Positions 1 to 12,863 are shown, counted from the stretch's first letter. The stretch is 64,000 nt of DNA from Schistocerca nitens (GCF_023898315.1 NC_064615.1:733319450-733383449), one strand, 5' to 3'. The notes: generated by a model not told the origin, from the sequence alone. Made by a program: numbers and translations.

Positions 1-2947
1 AAACAGGTAATGCAGCAAAGCAGCTGAAGTTGAAGGCAGTGTGGCAGTTTGTGTTATGCGATTTTATTTCAGTGGCTACAAAATCAAGTCGAGTGTAGTA
101 TTGTGATTCCAAGGCAGGTGGTTAATGACGATTCGTCAGAACAAAGAAATTAGGTATTGAACAGGCTGTAAACCATTCCAGGGAGTCAGAATTCTCATCC
201 AGTGTGGCACACGTGCTTCGCGACGAATTCATGACCCTTCAACATGTGGAGTTCAGTAGTCTGGTGGACTGATCCCAGGTTTCTATAGCTATGGCCTGGG
301 TTCGATTCCCACTTTAGCCACTGGTCTTTAATAGACACAAATAAATCCAGTTTAAACCTGGTTGCGTCAAGTGAGGACCGTAACGTATGATTTCACTGTG
401 GTACGAAGTTCCTGTATCACTATATGCCTTCGCTACCAACTAGAGATGAGGTTGGGCCACAAGAGAGGTAGAAATGGAGGTATGTAGAGAGTCTCTCACT
501 ACTTACCTTTATCACACTACTAATTTTATTTTAGCTAACGAACCATACGCCTTGTACGGTAATGAGGCACTTTTTTATCTTTCATTTGACTTTGAGATGT
601 TGAAAACTTCTGGACTGTGATTTGACCTCGGATCTTTGTATTTGCGGGATTTGATCCGTTCGTGACGATACAGTTCCATCAATTCGTTGTTTGCTCAAGA
701 TTACAAACTCATCATGGCCTCTGCGTAACGCATGTGTCTTGGTTCGAAATCTGGTCAAACACAAACTTTTCCTTACATCTGTTTAAGTTCTAGCATGATC
801 ATACGCAGCTGCTGGGAGTCGAACCGCTCAATGCCGCTGGGTATGAGGCGGCGGTGGAGTGAGTGGATTCTGTAGTCTTTTATGGGGTTGTGTACTACTG
901 AGGGCTACTGCGGGGACGAAGCTTCTCCGTCGTTTCTAGGTCCCGAGTTCCATACAATACAATACAATACAAAATCAGGCTCATTTTATTAATTGATAAT
1001 ATCTATAATTGGAGTATATAACGTCTCTTTAGGCCTGTGTTCGAGTCTCGGTATGAAACGAAAGCTTTGCTTAGTTAACATTGCCTATGGGTACAGTGCC
1101 TAAGAAAACAGTTGGTCATGTCGTTCAAAGTTCAGTTTAGCTTATCATGAATAATGTAGATTTTTAATGTCACTTAGTGTTAGATGAAAAGGGTATTAGG
1201 TGACTTTTAGAACTGTACATAGCTCCACGTAGTTGTCGATGGTGATGACAGACCGCTTGACTCTGCTAATCGTGGTTTTCCTAACTGGTTAGTTCCTTAA
1301 CCACCTTATATAAAACCACTCGAGAAGCGAATGACCGTTAATAGGGGTTTAGGAAATCTTACTGAGAGCAGTGGCTCTTCGAATTATCATATGCTTTTTA
1401 TTCAGACGATATAAATAATGCCAGTTTAATGCCATCCGAAATTAATTATGACTGGTTCTTGACTAATATAACTGATAAGCTGTAAAGAGCAAGATTCTGT
1501 CTATACAAACAACCCCCAAATGTTGTAGCAAATGAAACCACAGTAATAAATTTTGACTCCTATGACAATCCCTGTTTCGATTGTCCTATTGTAACCTGAT
1601 TGTATACTGTAAATCAGAATGCACAATGTGAGTCTAACTATTTTTCATATGCAAACAAATTAAAATTTGTCAACATACAATTTTCTACACAGCTGAACTA
1701 CGTTCAGTTTTCGAAAAAGAACGAAAACGATTCTGCGAGTGTCTAAGGCACCCAGTGTTCTGATTATGAATGGTTGGTAGTAGAGGACAAACGAGAAGAT
1801 GAAAATTTGAAGTTTTACCACTATGTATCACAAAGCACCATCTCGAGCGACATGATAAAGTGTTGACGCTGGAGGATGATAATACACATAAACATCATTT
1901 TTATTGTGTAAAAGTTCTTTCAAGGCTAGCACATAATAGCATTACTAAATATCAGCATTCGATTACGGCATGTTGTCGATGCTATTTTCATTCTAAAGAA
2001 TTTTACGTTAGCTTTACATTACTGTTGAAAAAAAAATCCCTTTGCAGCACCATACATGATGATTAACTACAGTTCAGACTGAAACCAATAATCAGTAACA
2101 AAAGGATGTGATATAGCCAATGTTAGCTTATTTATTATCAAGAACAACTTGATTCACATTTAATTGACCGTTCACAGTTTAAACCAGTTAACAGTTGCTA
2201 AGTGCTGACACATGGAAAGTTTTCCTAACACATGAAATAAATTGTGAGTAGGGCCACGCATTTAAGACTTAAACTAAGAGTTAAATGTACACTGTTTAGT
2301 TGGATAACACTAAATTATAATTGCCTGAGCTGCAGATCCTAAAGTGGCGATTTTACAAAGAATTTTGGGGTATAGTGTGTAATAGCAACAGTGTGTCATT
2401 TAAATAGGTTGATTTATTCACTAAAAACATCAATCACATGCATGAATCACGAGAAAATATTCAATGAGGTACAAACACAAATTCTAGACATCTAATCAGT
2501 GGCTTTATTTTGATTAGTAATTTTAGTCGGTTGAACGAGAAAGTAAGCAGTGCTGACGATTGTATCGATCAAAAAGTGAATCCAAAATTTTGTGAATTCT
2601 ACACAAAGAGCAGTGATCGTAGACCAGGTGACTGAATTTGAAACACGTTCTGATACAGAAATGCAAGTGCGATCCAAGAGCGTACTGATACCCACATGCT
2701 GCCATTTATGTAATGTTACACAACCGCCTTGATGAACGCCGCTGTCGAGTGACAGGCTCTCGATTGAAGACGAGGTTACATTTTCTACTGACGTAACTCT
2801 GTTTCCAGCTCTTCTGCTAAGATGCGCTGATCTCCATCTCCCAGCGGCTGACATGCTCAAGATGCGCACAGCTCCACGTCCATAATAAATCAAGATCTGC
2901 ACTGCTTACGTCTCTGTATGAAAATGAAAAAGAAAAAAAACTTTTAC
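1..2947. other. No recognisable gene; AT-rich with faint repeat traces
   Basis: I see no recognisable coding region. A B-box-like GGTTCGATTCC at about 301-311 may mark a decayed tRNA-derived SINE (245-325), and a short ATACA microsatellite lies at about 952-973. A minus-strand open frame at 2492-2902 (136 codons) has no family motif I recognise and is treated as chance. Confidence 0.4.
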
Positions 2948-3415
2948 CTCCGAACACTACCACGTCTTTGGGAGAGACTTACGCTCCGCATTCCTACACG
3001 TCTTCGAGGAATAGCCCCCCTAAATATGAATGCTTAACCTCGAACTCTTCCACGTCTCCAGACGCTCCGCCTCTCAGAGTTTTCAGAAGAAGTCATAAGC
3101 TTCACATTCCTCCACGTCTTCAGAAGAGGTCATAAGCCCGCGATCCTCCACATGTCTTCACTTCTCGACATCCTCAGAAGAAGTCCTAAGTTCCACATTC
3201 CTCCATGTCTTCAGAAGGAATCATAAACTCCGCACTTCTTCACATCTTCGGAAGAAATCATAAGGTCCACGCTCCCCCATGTCTTCAGAAGAATTCCTAA
3301 GATCCACATCCCTCCAAGCCTTTACAAGAAGTCCAAAGTCCCACAGTCCTCCGCGCCTTCAGAAGAAGTTATAAGCTCTGCACTCCACCGCATCTTCAGA
3401 AGAAGTTCAAGACAT
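2948..3415. repeat. 37-bp minisatellite, about 11 diverged units
   Basis: The core unit resembles CTTCAGAAGAAGTCATAAGC followed by TCCACATTCCTCCACGT. Units from about 3074 to 3412 keep a 37-bp period with 70-90 percent similarity, and the first few units are more disrupted. The period is not a multiple of three, so a repeated peptide is unlikely. Confidence 0.85.
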
Positions 3416-4096
3416 TTTGCTGGATTCCAACGTCCAGCTCTCTTTTCCCACCGAACCACACCTGCTCACCTATAGCGCAAAATGCACAAAACTGTGGTCT
3501 AATGGAGGGCACTTCTATGCACAGAATACCGCCAAAAATAACGTCGCGATTTCACGCCAATCGCAAAACAAAGCTCCTCCTTCTACTAATAATACGGTTG
3601 CTTCAGCTGGATGTGTGGACTTCGCTGACTGAAGTACCATGGGATGTTTTTGTGACCAGTAACTAGCCTTGCAGTAGAGACCCTCAGAAATTCTGCGAGC
3701 AGCACATGAGGCTGGGCCCTCATCTCTGCAGGACGCGTTCTCTTCAACAAGGCGTCAGATGGCTCTCTACCAAGGCCCTCTGGGGAACCTTACGGAGCTG
3801 CGCTCTCCTGCTGCTCGCTGGCCCAACTTTGGTCGCTGGGCAAGGCAAGGCAGGAGATACACAATAGTCGCTACTCTGCGCTGCGCTGCGCTCTGGCATC
3901 CTCGCTTCCGTGAGGTGAACACCTGAGCCACCAGCCCACCCTCTCCTGACGGTCCCTTTTTTTCCCAATAGTCCCCGTCTGGCCTGTCTCACATACAATG
4001 TCTACGCCTTCTTATACACACAAAAATCATCCACAAACAAGTAAGACCAGGAACTCATTAAATGAAAAAGGAAATGAGGTTATTACAGCCCAGAAT
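3416..4096. other. Unassigned stretch with a local GC-rich patch
   Basis: The part around 3720-3990 is distinctly richer in G and C than its surroundings and contains short direct repeats (GCAAGGCAAGGC; CTGCGCTGCGCTGCGC). I recognise no gene. It could be a CpG-rich regulatory region or a decayed repeat. Confidence 0.3.
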
Positions 4097-4106
4097 TTAG
4101 AGTCAG

Positions 4107-4307
4107 TTGGTTGGTTCAAATGGCTCTGATCACAATGGGACTTAACATCTGTGGTCATCAGTCCCCCAGATTTTAGAACTACGTAAACCTAACTAACCTA
4201 AGGACATGACACACATCCATGCCCGAGGCAGGATTCGAACCTGCGACCGCAGTGCTCACGCGGTTCCAGAATGAAGCGCCTAGAACCGCACGGCCACACC
4301 GGCCGGC
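4107..4307 (-). mobile_element. tRNA-derived SINE
   Basis: The minus strand has the tRNA-like head (GCCGGC..., B box GGTTCGAATCC) followed by CTCGGGCATGGATGTG and a tail ending GAACCAACC. It is flanked by the 10-bp target duplication TTAGAGTCAG (4097-4106 and 4308-4317). It belongs to the main SINE family in this window, with copies at 7011, 7321 and 56723. Confidence 0.93.
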
Positions 4308-4317
4308 TTAGAGTCAG

Positions 4318-5344
4318 GGTGTTTCTATATATGTCAAAATATGTTTCACAGCGTCATGCCTGACTTTGTGATCAATCAAAATTTACCAAGTTCAGCAACA
4401 AACAGAAGCTGTCATTTGTAGTATCTGGTAATCCGGAAAGTGCGTTAGAATCAGTTTCTTTATGAAGTCATAACAGAGACTCTGGTTCATATTCTGATAA
4501 GGTAATGTGCATTGTTTGGTCAGATTAGCTTAGTTCATACCGTGCAGATATGATTAGGGATATTCTTAGTTTAAATGGTGCTCAGGGAGTCACTACATGA
4601 AACAGTTACTGACAAGCCGTATGTAATTACTGAACATGTATATAATTTTTCGTTGCAAAATAAAAAAAGACGGAAATGAGAGACAAAGAAAGATTAGAAT
4701 TTTTTACGGAACTAGTCTGCCATATATGCATGGAACTATTTAAGTAAGGCGATGTTAAATATTGGTACCACAATCGTGTCATTAGCGCTTCTTAAGGTGC
4801 AGGACTTGCCAGCTGCAACGTGAACTCCAGGCATAACTATACAGTGCCAGTCATATTCCAAAATTTGAGCACGTACAGCGGCGATTTTTTGTTCACTAAT
4901 ATTTGTGAATAAAAGACAACAAAAGTTGACTAAGAAATTAAATTACATCTGGGTCACACTACTGTTCTACCATCTAATACGGAAAGAAATAAATGTGGAG
5001 AAATGGAAAAGCATTTTACAAGTCAAACTCTTGATTTATTTCAATGATAATATAAGAAAAATATAATAAATTTTATGCGTAGAGTATTTCGTTTGCTTTT
5101 TTTTCCTCGCTTTCCCTGTACAGTACACTTTAACATGAGAAAACGACGCACCTTGAAGGAATTACCCGAATGGGACAGAATTCGATAGATGTAATGTACA
5201 TGTATAGACAAATAAATAATTACAATTTCAGAAAAACCGGATGATTTGCTCATGAGAAAGAGTTTCACAAATTACGCAAGCAAAAACCCATTGTTCCACA
5301 TCTGGCATTTATGCAAGTAGCTATTCAGCTGGAAATTGATTGAC
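4318..5344. other. No recognisable feature
   Basis: This is AT-rich sequence between a SINE and a LINE. No gene, RNA or repeat family could be named. Confidence 0.4.
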
Positions 5345-7010
5345 ACAGTTGATGGATGTCTCTCCTGTCCAATTGGCGGGTTAGATCGTCGAAATCCCCA
5401 TGTAGCAGGATGGCCCTGCCCGCAGTGCTCTATAGGTTCCCGTTGGGGAAAGATCCGGCGACATTCCTGAGCAAGGTAGGTTTTGGCAAGCAGGAAGACA
5501 ACCAGTGTGCAGTCGGGTATTACCTTGCTGAAATTTAAGGCGAGGATGGGGGTTGACTTCCGGCATAAGAAGTCACCCTCATTCTGCCAACGGCCTTGTC
5601 AAAGAGGGCGGAAGAGTGGACAGAGGTTCAGGGCACTCTCTTGTCCTTGGGCTGGGAAACTGCCCTGAATGCGGAAGAACCAGCAATGATCAACGGCATG
5701 ACGATGCAGAAGGCAATGGAAACCACTGTATTAAGGGCATTTGGTCTGTATTTGGAAAGGTGTCACAATGATCTCTCCATCGGCAAAAGATTCCGGAATA
5801 GTCCCCCATTCGGATCTCCGGGAGGGGACTGCCAAAGGGCAGGTGAACATGAGAAAAAGATTGAATAACCAACAAAAGGATAACGTTCTACGAGTTGGAG
5901 CGTGAAATTTCAGGAGATTGAAGGTGGTAGGAAAGCTAGAAAATCTGAAAATGAAAATGCAAAGGCTCAATCCAGATACAGCAGGGTTCAATGAAGTGAA
6001 ATGGAAAGAAGACAAGGTCATATGAGTATAGGGTAATTTAAACAGCAGCAGAAAATGGTATGGTGGGAGCAGGATCCGTTATGAATAAGAAGGTAGTGCA
6101 AGAGTGTGTTACTGTGAACAGTTCAGTGATAGGGTTGTTCTTATCAGAACTGACAGCAAACCAACACCGACAACGATAGTTCAGGTATACATGCCGATGT
6201 CGCAGTTTGACGATAAAGAGATAGAGGAATTGTATGAGGATATCGAAAGGGTAATACAGAACGTAATGGGAGATGAGAATCTAATACTCATGGGGGACTG
6301 GAATGCAGTTGTAGGGGAAGGAGCAGATGAACAAGTTACCAGAGAATATGGACTTGGGACAAGGAATGGTGGAGAAGAAGGATTAATTCAGTTCTGCAAT
6401 AAATTTCAGTTAGTAAAAGCGAATGCTCTGTTCAAAAATCACAAGATCAGGAGGTATACTAGTAAAAGGCTGGGTGATACGGCAATATTTCAGTTAGATT
6501 ACATCATGGTCAGACAGAGATTCCGAAACCATATACTAGTTTGTAAGGCTTAACCAAGATCAGATATAGACTCAGATCACAGTGTAGTAACAACGAACAG
6601 TAGGTTGAAGATTAACAGGTAAGCCAGGAAGAAACAATACGCAAAGAAGTGAGATACGGAAGTACTAAGGAATGACGATATACACTTGAAGTACCCTAAA
6701 GCTATGATACAACAATAAGGAATAGCTCAGTAACCAGTATAGTTGAAGAGGAATGGATATCTCTAAAAAGAGCAATCACGGAAGTTGGAAAGAAAATCGT
6801 AGATGCAAAGAAGGTAACTTCACAGAAACCATGGTTGACAGGAGAAATACTTCAGTTGATTGATGAAAAAAGGAAGTACACATTCAGGAATACAGAAACA
6901 CAAGCCGCTGAGGAATGAAATAAATAGGAAGCACAGGGAAGCTAAGACGAAATGGCTGCCTGAAATACAAATAGAAAAAGATTTCACTGTCGGAAGGACT
7001 GACTCAGCAA

Positions 7011-7200
7011 ATGGCTCTGAGCACTATGGGACCTAACATCTGAGGTCATCAGTCCCCTAGAACTTAGAACTACTTAAACCTAACAAACCTAAGGACTTCA
7101 CACACATCCATGCCCGAGGCAGGATTCCAACCTGCGACCGTAGCGGTCGCGCGGTTCCAGACTAAAGCGCCTAGAACAGCTCGCTCACAAAGGCCGGCTG
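7011..7200 (-). mobile_element. tRNA-derived SINE inside LINE A
   Basis: Same family as 4107-4307, minus orientation, with tRNA-like head, B-box region and GCCCGAGGCAGG-type core. The 10-bp duplication GACTCAGCAA flanks it at 7001-7010 and 7201-7210. Removing it rejoins LINE A sequence. Confidence 0.93.
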
Positions 7201-7320
7201 GACTCAGCAAATAGGAACGTCAAAATAACCTTCGGTGAAATTAAGACGAAGGGTGGTAACATTAAGAGAGTAACGAAAATTCCACTGTTAAATGCAAAGG
7301 AGAGAGCGGGGAGGTGGAAA

Positions 7321-7522
7321 GCCGGCCGCGGTGGTCTCGCGGTTCTAGGCGCGCAGTCCGGAACCGCGCGACTGCTACGGTCGCAGGTTCGAATCCTGCC
7401 TCGGGCATGGATGTGTGTGATGTCCTTAGGTTAGTTAGGTTTAACTAGTTCTAAGTTCTAGGGGTCTGATGACCTGAGATGTTAAGTCCCATAGTGCTCA
7501 GAGCCATTTGAACCATTTGGGT
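7321..7522 (+). mobile_element. tRNA-derived SINE inside LINE A
   Basis: Plus orientation, starting GCCGGCCGCGGTGG, with B box GGTTCGAATCC and tail TTTGAACCATTTGGG. The direct duplication AGGTGGAAA flanks it at 7312-7320 and 7523-7531. Confidence 0.93.
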
Positions 7523-8303
7523 AGGTGGAAAGAGTGGTGTATTTACATTTTGCGGCGTGCAGTTGCAGCTGTAGCAGTTATAAAGCTAAGTACTGCCAAA
7601 GTTATTTGTACACTGTTGTAAAATTATTAAATTTAATAGTATTCAGTGATGATTCTTGCTGTTTGTGGCTAAATAACGATTTAATAACCTTTTAAAAACG
7701 TTCGCGCGCTGTGTTCCTTAGAGCTTTCTGTGCGTTGAAGTCGTTTAGTAAATTTCGTGGTTTAGTTTTTAGCTGAATTTTCTTGTTGTTTCTAGCGAAA
7801 TACTTCAGTAAAATTTCGTTCAGTGTTTTAAATTCGTTGAATGTTCCAGTGGCCGCTTGAATTTTTGGTTTTAGCTAACGATTTTGCGAAGTTCTCTTGG
7901 TATTAGTATTAGCTGTGGTGTATTAGTATTAATACAAGTAGTTGCTTTCTTACTAAACAGAGAATTTCGAGACCGCTGTTGTTACTATAAATAGTTCTAC
8001 TGCTGTGACTGAACTTGGGTAATGTAGACGTATAGTTTTTTTCAGTAACTGTAAAATTTTACCATGAGTGAGAAGTGTGGCCTCTGTCGTAGGTTTGTGT
8101 GGTAGTGGGTTACAGTGTGCGATTAGTTCCAAGTGGGGAATGCAGTGGGAAAGCCAGTGGGCATTCTAGCGATATCCTCTCCTGATAATGCAGAATCTGT
8201 AGTAGAAATAAGTTGATAGAGGAGCAGAAGCGTAAGATCTATGTCCTTCAGGTGCAGTCACAACGCGCAAAGGAGGAACTAGATAGGGTGAGGAGGGTGA
8301 AGG

Positions 8304-9104
8304 GTGGAGGGAAATGGGAACGAATGGAAACTGGCAGTTGGCAAGAAGGCAGCTAGGAGGAGGAGGTATTCAGACAGTTATACGTCGCGTATAAGCAATA
8401 GATCTGACCAACTGTCAGAGTTGAGTGGAGAGGAGCCTCTTGTCGCTGTAGACGTAGAGAACATGCAACAGTCCTCAGCAGTTAGGAGGCCTAGGTTAGT
8501 TGCAAAGTCTAGCGGTAAGAAGAAGGTTCTGCTGCTAGGTAGTTTGCAAGGTAGAGGTGTGGGTCAGCAGTTGCAGGAAGTGTTGGGGAGTGAGTACCTG
8601 GTCACCAGCATTGTGAAACCTAGTGCAAGGTTGGCTCAGGTGACTGACAGCATAGGGGAGTTATGTAGGAATTTTACATAGGAGGATTAGGTAGTGATAG
8701 TGGGTGGAGCAGGGAACGGTCTTGATAGGGACGGGGAATATGATGTAGGTGGTGACCTGGTAAAGATAGCTACTCAAACTGGTGGCATTAATATGCATTT
8801 TGTGCAGCTGTTTCAGCGTCATGATCGGCCTCATCTTAATGCGGCTGTTATGCGTGTTAACATGCGCTGGAGAGGACGCTGATGGCAGAGGGCAGAGGGC
8901 CACATTTCAATGGCGCCAGTTGGGTCTATCAGTAGATCGGATTTCACTAGGCATGGTCTGCACCTCAGTAGGTATGGGAAGGGAAGGCTGGCAAAGCTTA
9001 TTGTAGGTGATGGTAGGATCACTCATGGAAAAATTCCTGTAGTAACTGGTGTTAGAACTGCACCTTTTTTAGACGGAAGTCAGCTGATAGGTATACCTGC
9101 TTAA
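8304..9104 (+). pseudogene. LINE B ORF1, SGNH/esterase-type (broken)
   Basis: A basic N-terminal part (KKAARRRRYSDS) is followed by block I KVLLLGS(L/H)QGRGVGQQL, a GGAGN block (block III-like) and the C-terminal block FTRHGLHLSRYGKGRLA with the Asp/His pair of SGNH hydrolases. The reading switches frame at about 8680 and 8890, so no continuous protein exists. The role in retrotransposition is presumed RNA or membrane association, as for other CR1 ORF1 proteins. Confidence 0.7.
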
Positions 9105-9145
9105 AGGAAGTCCCTCTAACTAAGGGTTCACCTTCAGAGGATGTC

Positions 9146-11669
9146 ATGTTTCCAAATAGACAAGGATTTACCATATTTCATCAGAATATAAGAGGTATCA
9201 GAGATAAAGTTAGTGAACTGCTTATAGATGTTGACCCTGAAATTATTGGTATGTTGGAGCATCACTTAAATAATTTGACAGTTCAGAGGCTTCCTTTTCC
9301 AGTATACAGATTAGCTGGTTGTTTTTCAAAGAGTTCCTTGTGTGTGTGTGTGTGTGGGGGGGGGGGGGTTGGAGTGGCTATGTACATAAAAAACAATATT
9401 CCATTTCAGTCCATAGATATATCATTGCACTGCACTAAACAGATATTTGAATGTTGTGCAGGGCCAGTTGAATTAAGTGAAACTAAACTTCTAATTGTTG
9501 TAGTTTATAGGTCCCCTAACTCTGACTTCAGAGCATTTCTGCTCAAGCTAGGGAGAGTTCTTGATTCACTTTGTAGGAAGTACCAGATATTAGTTATATG
9601 TGGTGACTGCAACTTAAATTTTGTATATGATGGTAGAAGAAAAAGAGTGTTGGTAACCGCCTAAATTCATATGATCTGATGCAGACTGTGTTTCTTCCAA
9701 CGAGGGTACAGGGGAACAGTAGCACAGCCATAGACAATATCTTTATTCATTCTTCATTACTAGATGGGCATTCTGTTAGTAAAAGGGTGAATGGCCTTTC
9801 ATAACATGATCCACAAATTTTAATACTAAAAGGCTTTTGTACTCAAACAAATGTCACATTTAATTTCAAACTATGTAGGAAAGTTAATCCAAGAGCAATA
9901 GAGAGTTTTTTAAACCTCGTCAATGAACAGGAGTGGCAGAATGTTTATAGTGCCGATAACATTGATGATGAATATAATGCTTTCCTTAACACATTTCTGA
10001 TGCTCTTTGAAAGTTGCTTTCCTTTGGAACGTTCTAAACGAGGTACTAGCAATAATAGGCAGCCTGGATGGCTGACTAGTGGGATAAGGATATCATGTAG
10101 AACAAAGTGGGAATTATATCAAAATGTTAGAGGTAGTCACAATCAAGCTACAGTAGCCCATTACAAGCAGTATTATAAAGTGCTTAAAATGTTAATAGGA
10201 AGGCAAAGAGTATGTGGTATGCAAATAGAATAGCTAATTCACAGGATAAAATTAAAACCATATCGTCAGTTGTGCAGGAAGTGTCTGGTCAGCAGCACAA
10301 GGCCGACAATATAAAGTCAGTTCGTAGTGAAAATATTTCTGTTACTGATAAGTCAGATATATGTACGGTATTTAACAATCATTTTCTGAGCATTGTTGGT
10401 GAATTAAAGACAAATTTAGTTTCTACAAGGAATCATATAACTTACTTGTCAAATGAATTTCCGAGATTGAAGTGTGAAATACTCCTCTGTGATACTGACA
10501 AGGGGGATATTGATTCAATAATAAAATCACTGAAGTCTAAGGACTCTCTTGGCTATGATGGAGCGCCTAGAAGAATATTAAAGTACTGTGCTGCACATGT
10601 TAGCCCTGTATTTAGCCATATTTGTAACTTTTCCTTTAGTAATGGTAGGTTTTCTTGACGACTGAAGTACTCAGTAGTAAAGCCGCTATATAAGAAGGGA
10701 GAAAGGGATAATGTAGACAATTTTAGACTTATTTCTATGCCATCAGTGTTTGCAAAAGTTATCGAAAAGGCTTTGTATGTACAGATAATTGACCATTTTA
10801 TATCACACGATTTGCTATCAAATGTACAGTTCGGCCTTAGAAGTCGTTTAACAATTGAAAATGCTATATTCTCTTTTCTCTGTGAGGTAATGGATGGGTT
10901 AAATAAAAAGTTTCGAACGCTAGGCATGTTTTTTGATTTAACTAAGAGGTTTGACTGTGAGGGTCACCAAATATTGCTCCAGAAGTTGGCCCATTACAGA
11001 ATACAGAGAGTAGCTCACCATTGGTTTACCTCTTAATTTAGCAACAGAGAGCAAAAGGTCGTTATTCTCAGAGTTGAGAATGGCTGTGACGTGGTGTCTG
11101 AGTGGGGTACAGTCAAGTGAGGGGTGTCCCAGGGATCAGTGTTGGGGCTACTCCTGTTCCTTATTCATGTAAATGATATTCCCTCTAGTATTATGGGTAA
11201 CTCTAAAATATTTCTGTTTGCTGATGACACAAGCTTGGTAGTTAAGGATGTTGTCTGCAACATTGGTTCGGTTTCAAACAGTGCAGTGCATGACCTTGTA
11301 GAAAATAAACCAACGCTAAATCACAGTAAGACTCAGTTTTTACAGTTTCTAACACACAATTCAATAAAACATGGCGTTTTAATTTCACAGAGTGGGCATA
11401 TGATTAGTGAAACTGAACAATTCAAATTTCTAGGTGTTCAGATAGAGAGTAAACTGTCGTGGAAAGCCCACGTTCAGGATCTTGTTCGAAGACTTAATGC
11501 TGCCATTTTTACTATTCGAACGGTACCTGAAGTGTGTGATCGTTCGACACGAAAATTACTCTACTTTGCTTATTTTCATTCGCTTATGTCGAATGGTATT
11601 ATATTTTGGGGTCACTCTTCCCATTCTAAAAGGATATTTTTGGCTCGAAACTGGCGGTTCAAGCAATAA
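9146..11669 (+). pseudogene. LINE B ORF2, endonuclease plus reverse transcriptase (broken)
   Basis: The endonuclease covers 9146-9664 and the reverse transcriptase about 10212-11669, including the catalytic FADD at about 11216-11227. The thumb-like region (KFLGVQIESKLSWKAHV) and C-terminal residues follow. Internal stops and shifts separate the parts. The 3' untranslated part runs to 12181. Confidence 0.8.
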
Positions 11670-12181
11670 GTGGTGTAAGTTTACAAACCTCCTGTCGACC
11701 CCTGTTCACGAGTCTGGGTATTTTGACATTGGCCTCTCAATATATATGTTCTTCACTGTTATTAATTGTTAATAATAATAGCTTCTTCCCAAGAATAAGC
11801 AGCTCGGCAGAAACCAAACCTGCATTTGGATAGGACTTCCTTAACTTTTGTACAGAAAGGTGTGCAACATACTGCTGCATCCATTTTCAATAAGCTACCA
11901 CTCGAATTCAAAAATCTTAGCAGTAATCCACGAGCTTTCAAATCGAAACTGAAGAGTTTCCTCCTTCTATTCTGTCGAGGAGTTCCTTGAAAAATTAAGC
12001 TGCTTCTTGTTGTATTGTTGATTGCTTTTACTTAAACATTTCGACTGACTATTTTCAGGTTCATAAACATTTTATTTTTATCTGTTATTACTTTTATGTT
12101 GTAATTTCATGTACTGGCACGTTCCATGGCCTCAATTTGGTCCCACGGAACTTGACGTGTAAAGAAATAAATAAATAAAAC

Positions 12182-12745
12182 TATATTGGAGGTCTCTATG
12201 AGGGGGAAGATTTGTCTGATTGACAGAAGAAGAAACTGGAGTCGATTTAGAAGAGATAGAGCATCCAAAGTGAGAATCAGAATTTAAGAGAGCTTTGGAG
12301 GACTTAAGTTCAAATAACGCAGAAGGGATGGATAACAGTCCATCAGAATTTCTATAATCATTGGGGGAAGTGGCAACAAAACGGCTATTCACCTTGATGT
12401 GTAGAATGTATGAGTCTGGCGACATACCACCTGACTTTCGGAAAAATATCATCCACACAATTCCGAAGACTGCAAGTGCGAGAATAAATGCACAATTAGC
12501 TTAACAACTCATGCATCCAAGTTTCTGACAAGAATAATATACAGAAGAGTGGGAAAGAAAATTGAGGATGTGTTAGGTGACGATCAGTTTCACTTCAGGA
12601 AAGATAAACGCACCAGAGAGGCATTTCTGACATTGCGGTTGATAATGGAAGCAAGACTAAAGAAAAATGAAGACACGTTCACAGGCTCTGACTACTTGGT
12701 GAAGCGGTCGATAATGTAAAATTTTGCAAGATATTCGAAATTCCG
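12182..12745 (+). mobile_element. LINE A, reverse transcriptase part (continuation)
   Basis: It resumes with the YIGGLYEGEDLSD-like linker that follows RWKE at 7535, then LMCRMYESGDIPPDF, SCKFLTRIIYRRVGKKIE and DQFHFRKDKRTREA. It ends in a decayed copy of the region encoding catalytic motif A. Beyond about 12745 the sequence is unrelated, so the 3' part of the element is lost. Confidence 0.75.
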
Positions 12746-12863
12746 CCCGACTGGCGCGTGCATGTTGCTAATGACGAAGATTGTCTATTTATACTTTCTT
12801 GAATATGACACAAAAATTCCAGGTCGATTAGTCATTTGAACATGGTACAAAATTCAAGTCTAT

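Larger units (their letters stand above)
5350..7535 (+). mobile_element. RTE-like LINE, 5' half (LINE A); continues at 12182
   Basis: An untranslated leader (shared block GGATCTCCGGGAGGGGACT near 5813, also in the LINE at 58384-60826) is followed by the apurinic-type endonuclease at 6104-6553. The endonuclease shows TIVQVYMPMSQFDD, ILMGDWNAVVGEG, LDYIMVRQRFRN and, out of frame after it, a SDH motif. Two SINEs interrupt it (7011-7200 and 7321-7522). The reading then breaks at AGGTGGAAAGAGT (7523-7535), where a CR1-like LINE is inserted, and resumes at 12182. It carries multiple stops and frameshifts, so it is dead. The 5' limit is approximate. Confidence 0.8.
7536..12181 (+). mobile_element. 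Near full-length CR1-like LINE (LINE B) inserted in LINE A
   Basis: It is about 4.65 kb long, has a long leader and two ORFs, and ends in a TAAATAAATAAA tail after GGTCCCACGGAACTTGACG. ORF1 (about 8304-9104) contains an SGNH/esterase-like domain (KVLLLGS, VVIVGGAGN, SRSDFTRHGLHLSRYG with the DxxH pair), as known for CR1-group ORF1 proteins. ORF2 gives an endonuclease at 9146-9664 (FHQNIRG, VVVYRSPNS, ICGDCNLNF) and a reverse transcriptase at about 10212-11669 (DLTKRFDC, SQGSVLG, LFADDTSL). Several frameshifts and stops are present, and a GT/G-run expansion lies at 9341-9368 inside the endonuclease. No clear target duplication was found. Confidence 0.85.

Noticed and set aside
2492-2902. A 136-codon minus-strand open frame
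   Set aside because: No family motif, no splice context, and it abuts a minisatellite. It is probably chance.
2948-3415. CRISPR-like spaced repeats
   Set aside because: The 37-bp units are directly adjacent without unique spacers, and the genome is an insect's.
3744-3998. An 84-codon minus-strand frame in a GC-rich patch
   Set aside because: GC-rich DNA has fewer stops, and the translation is low in complexity and unlike any family I know.
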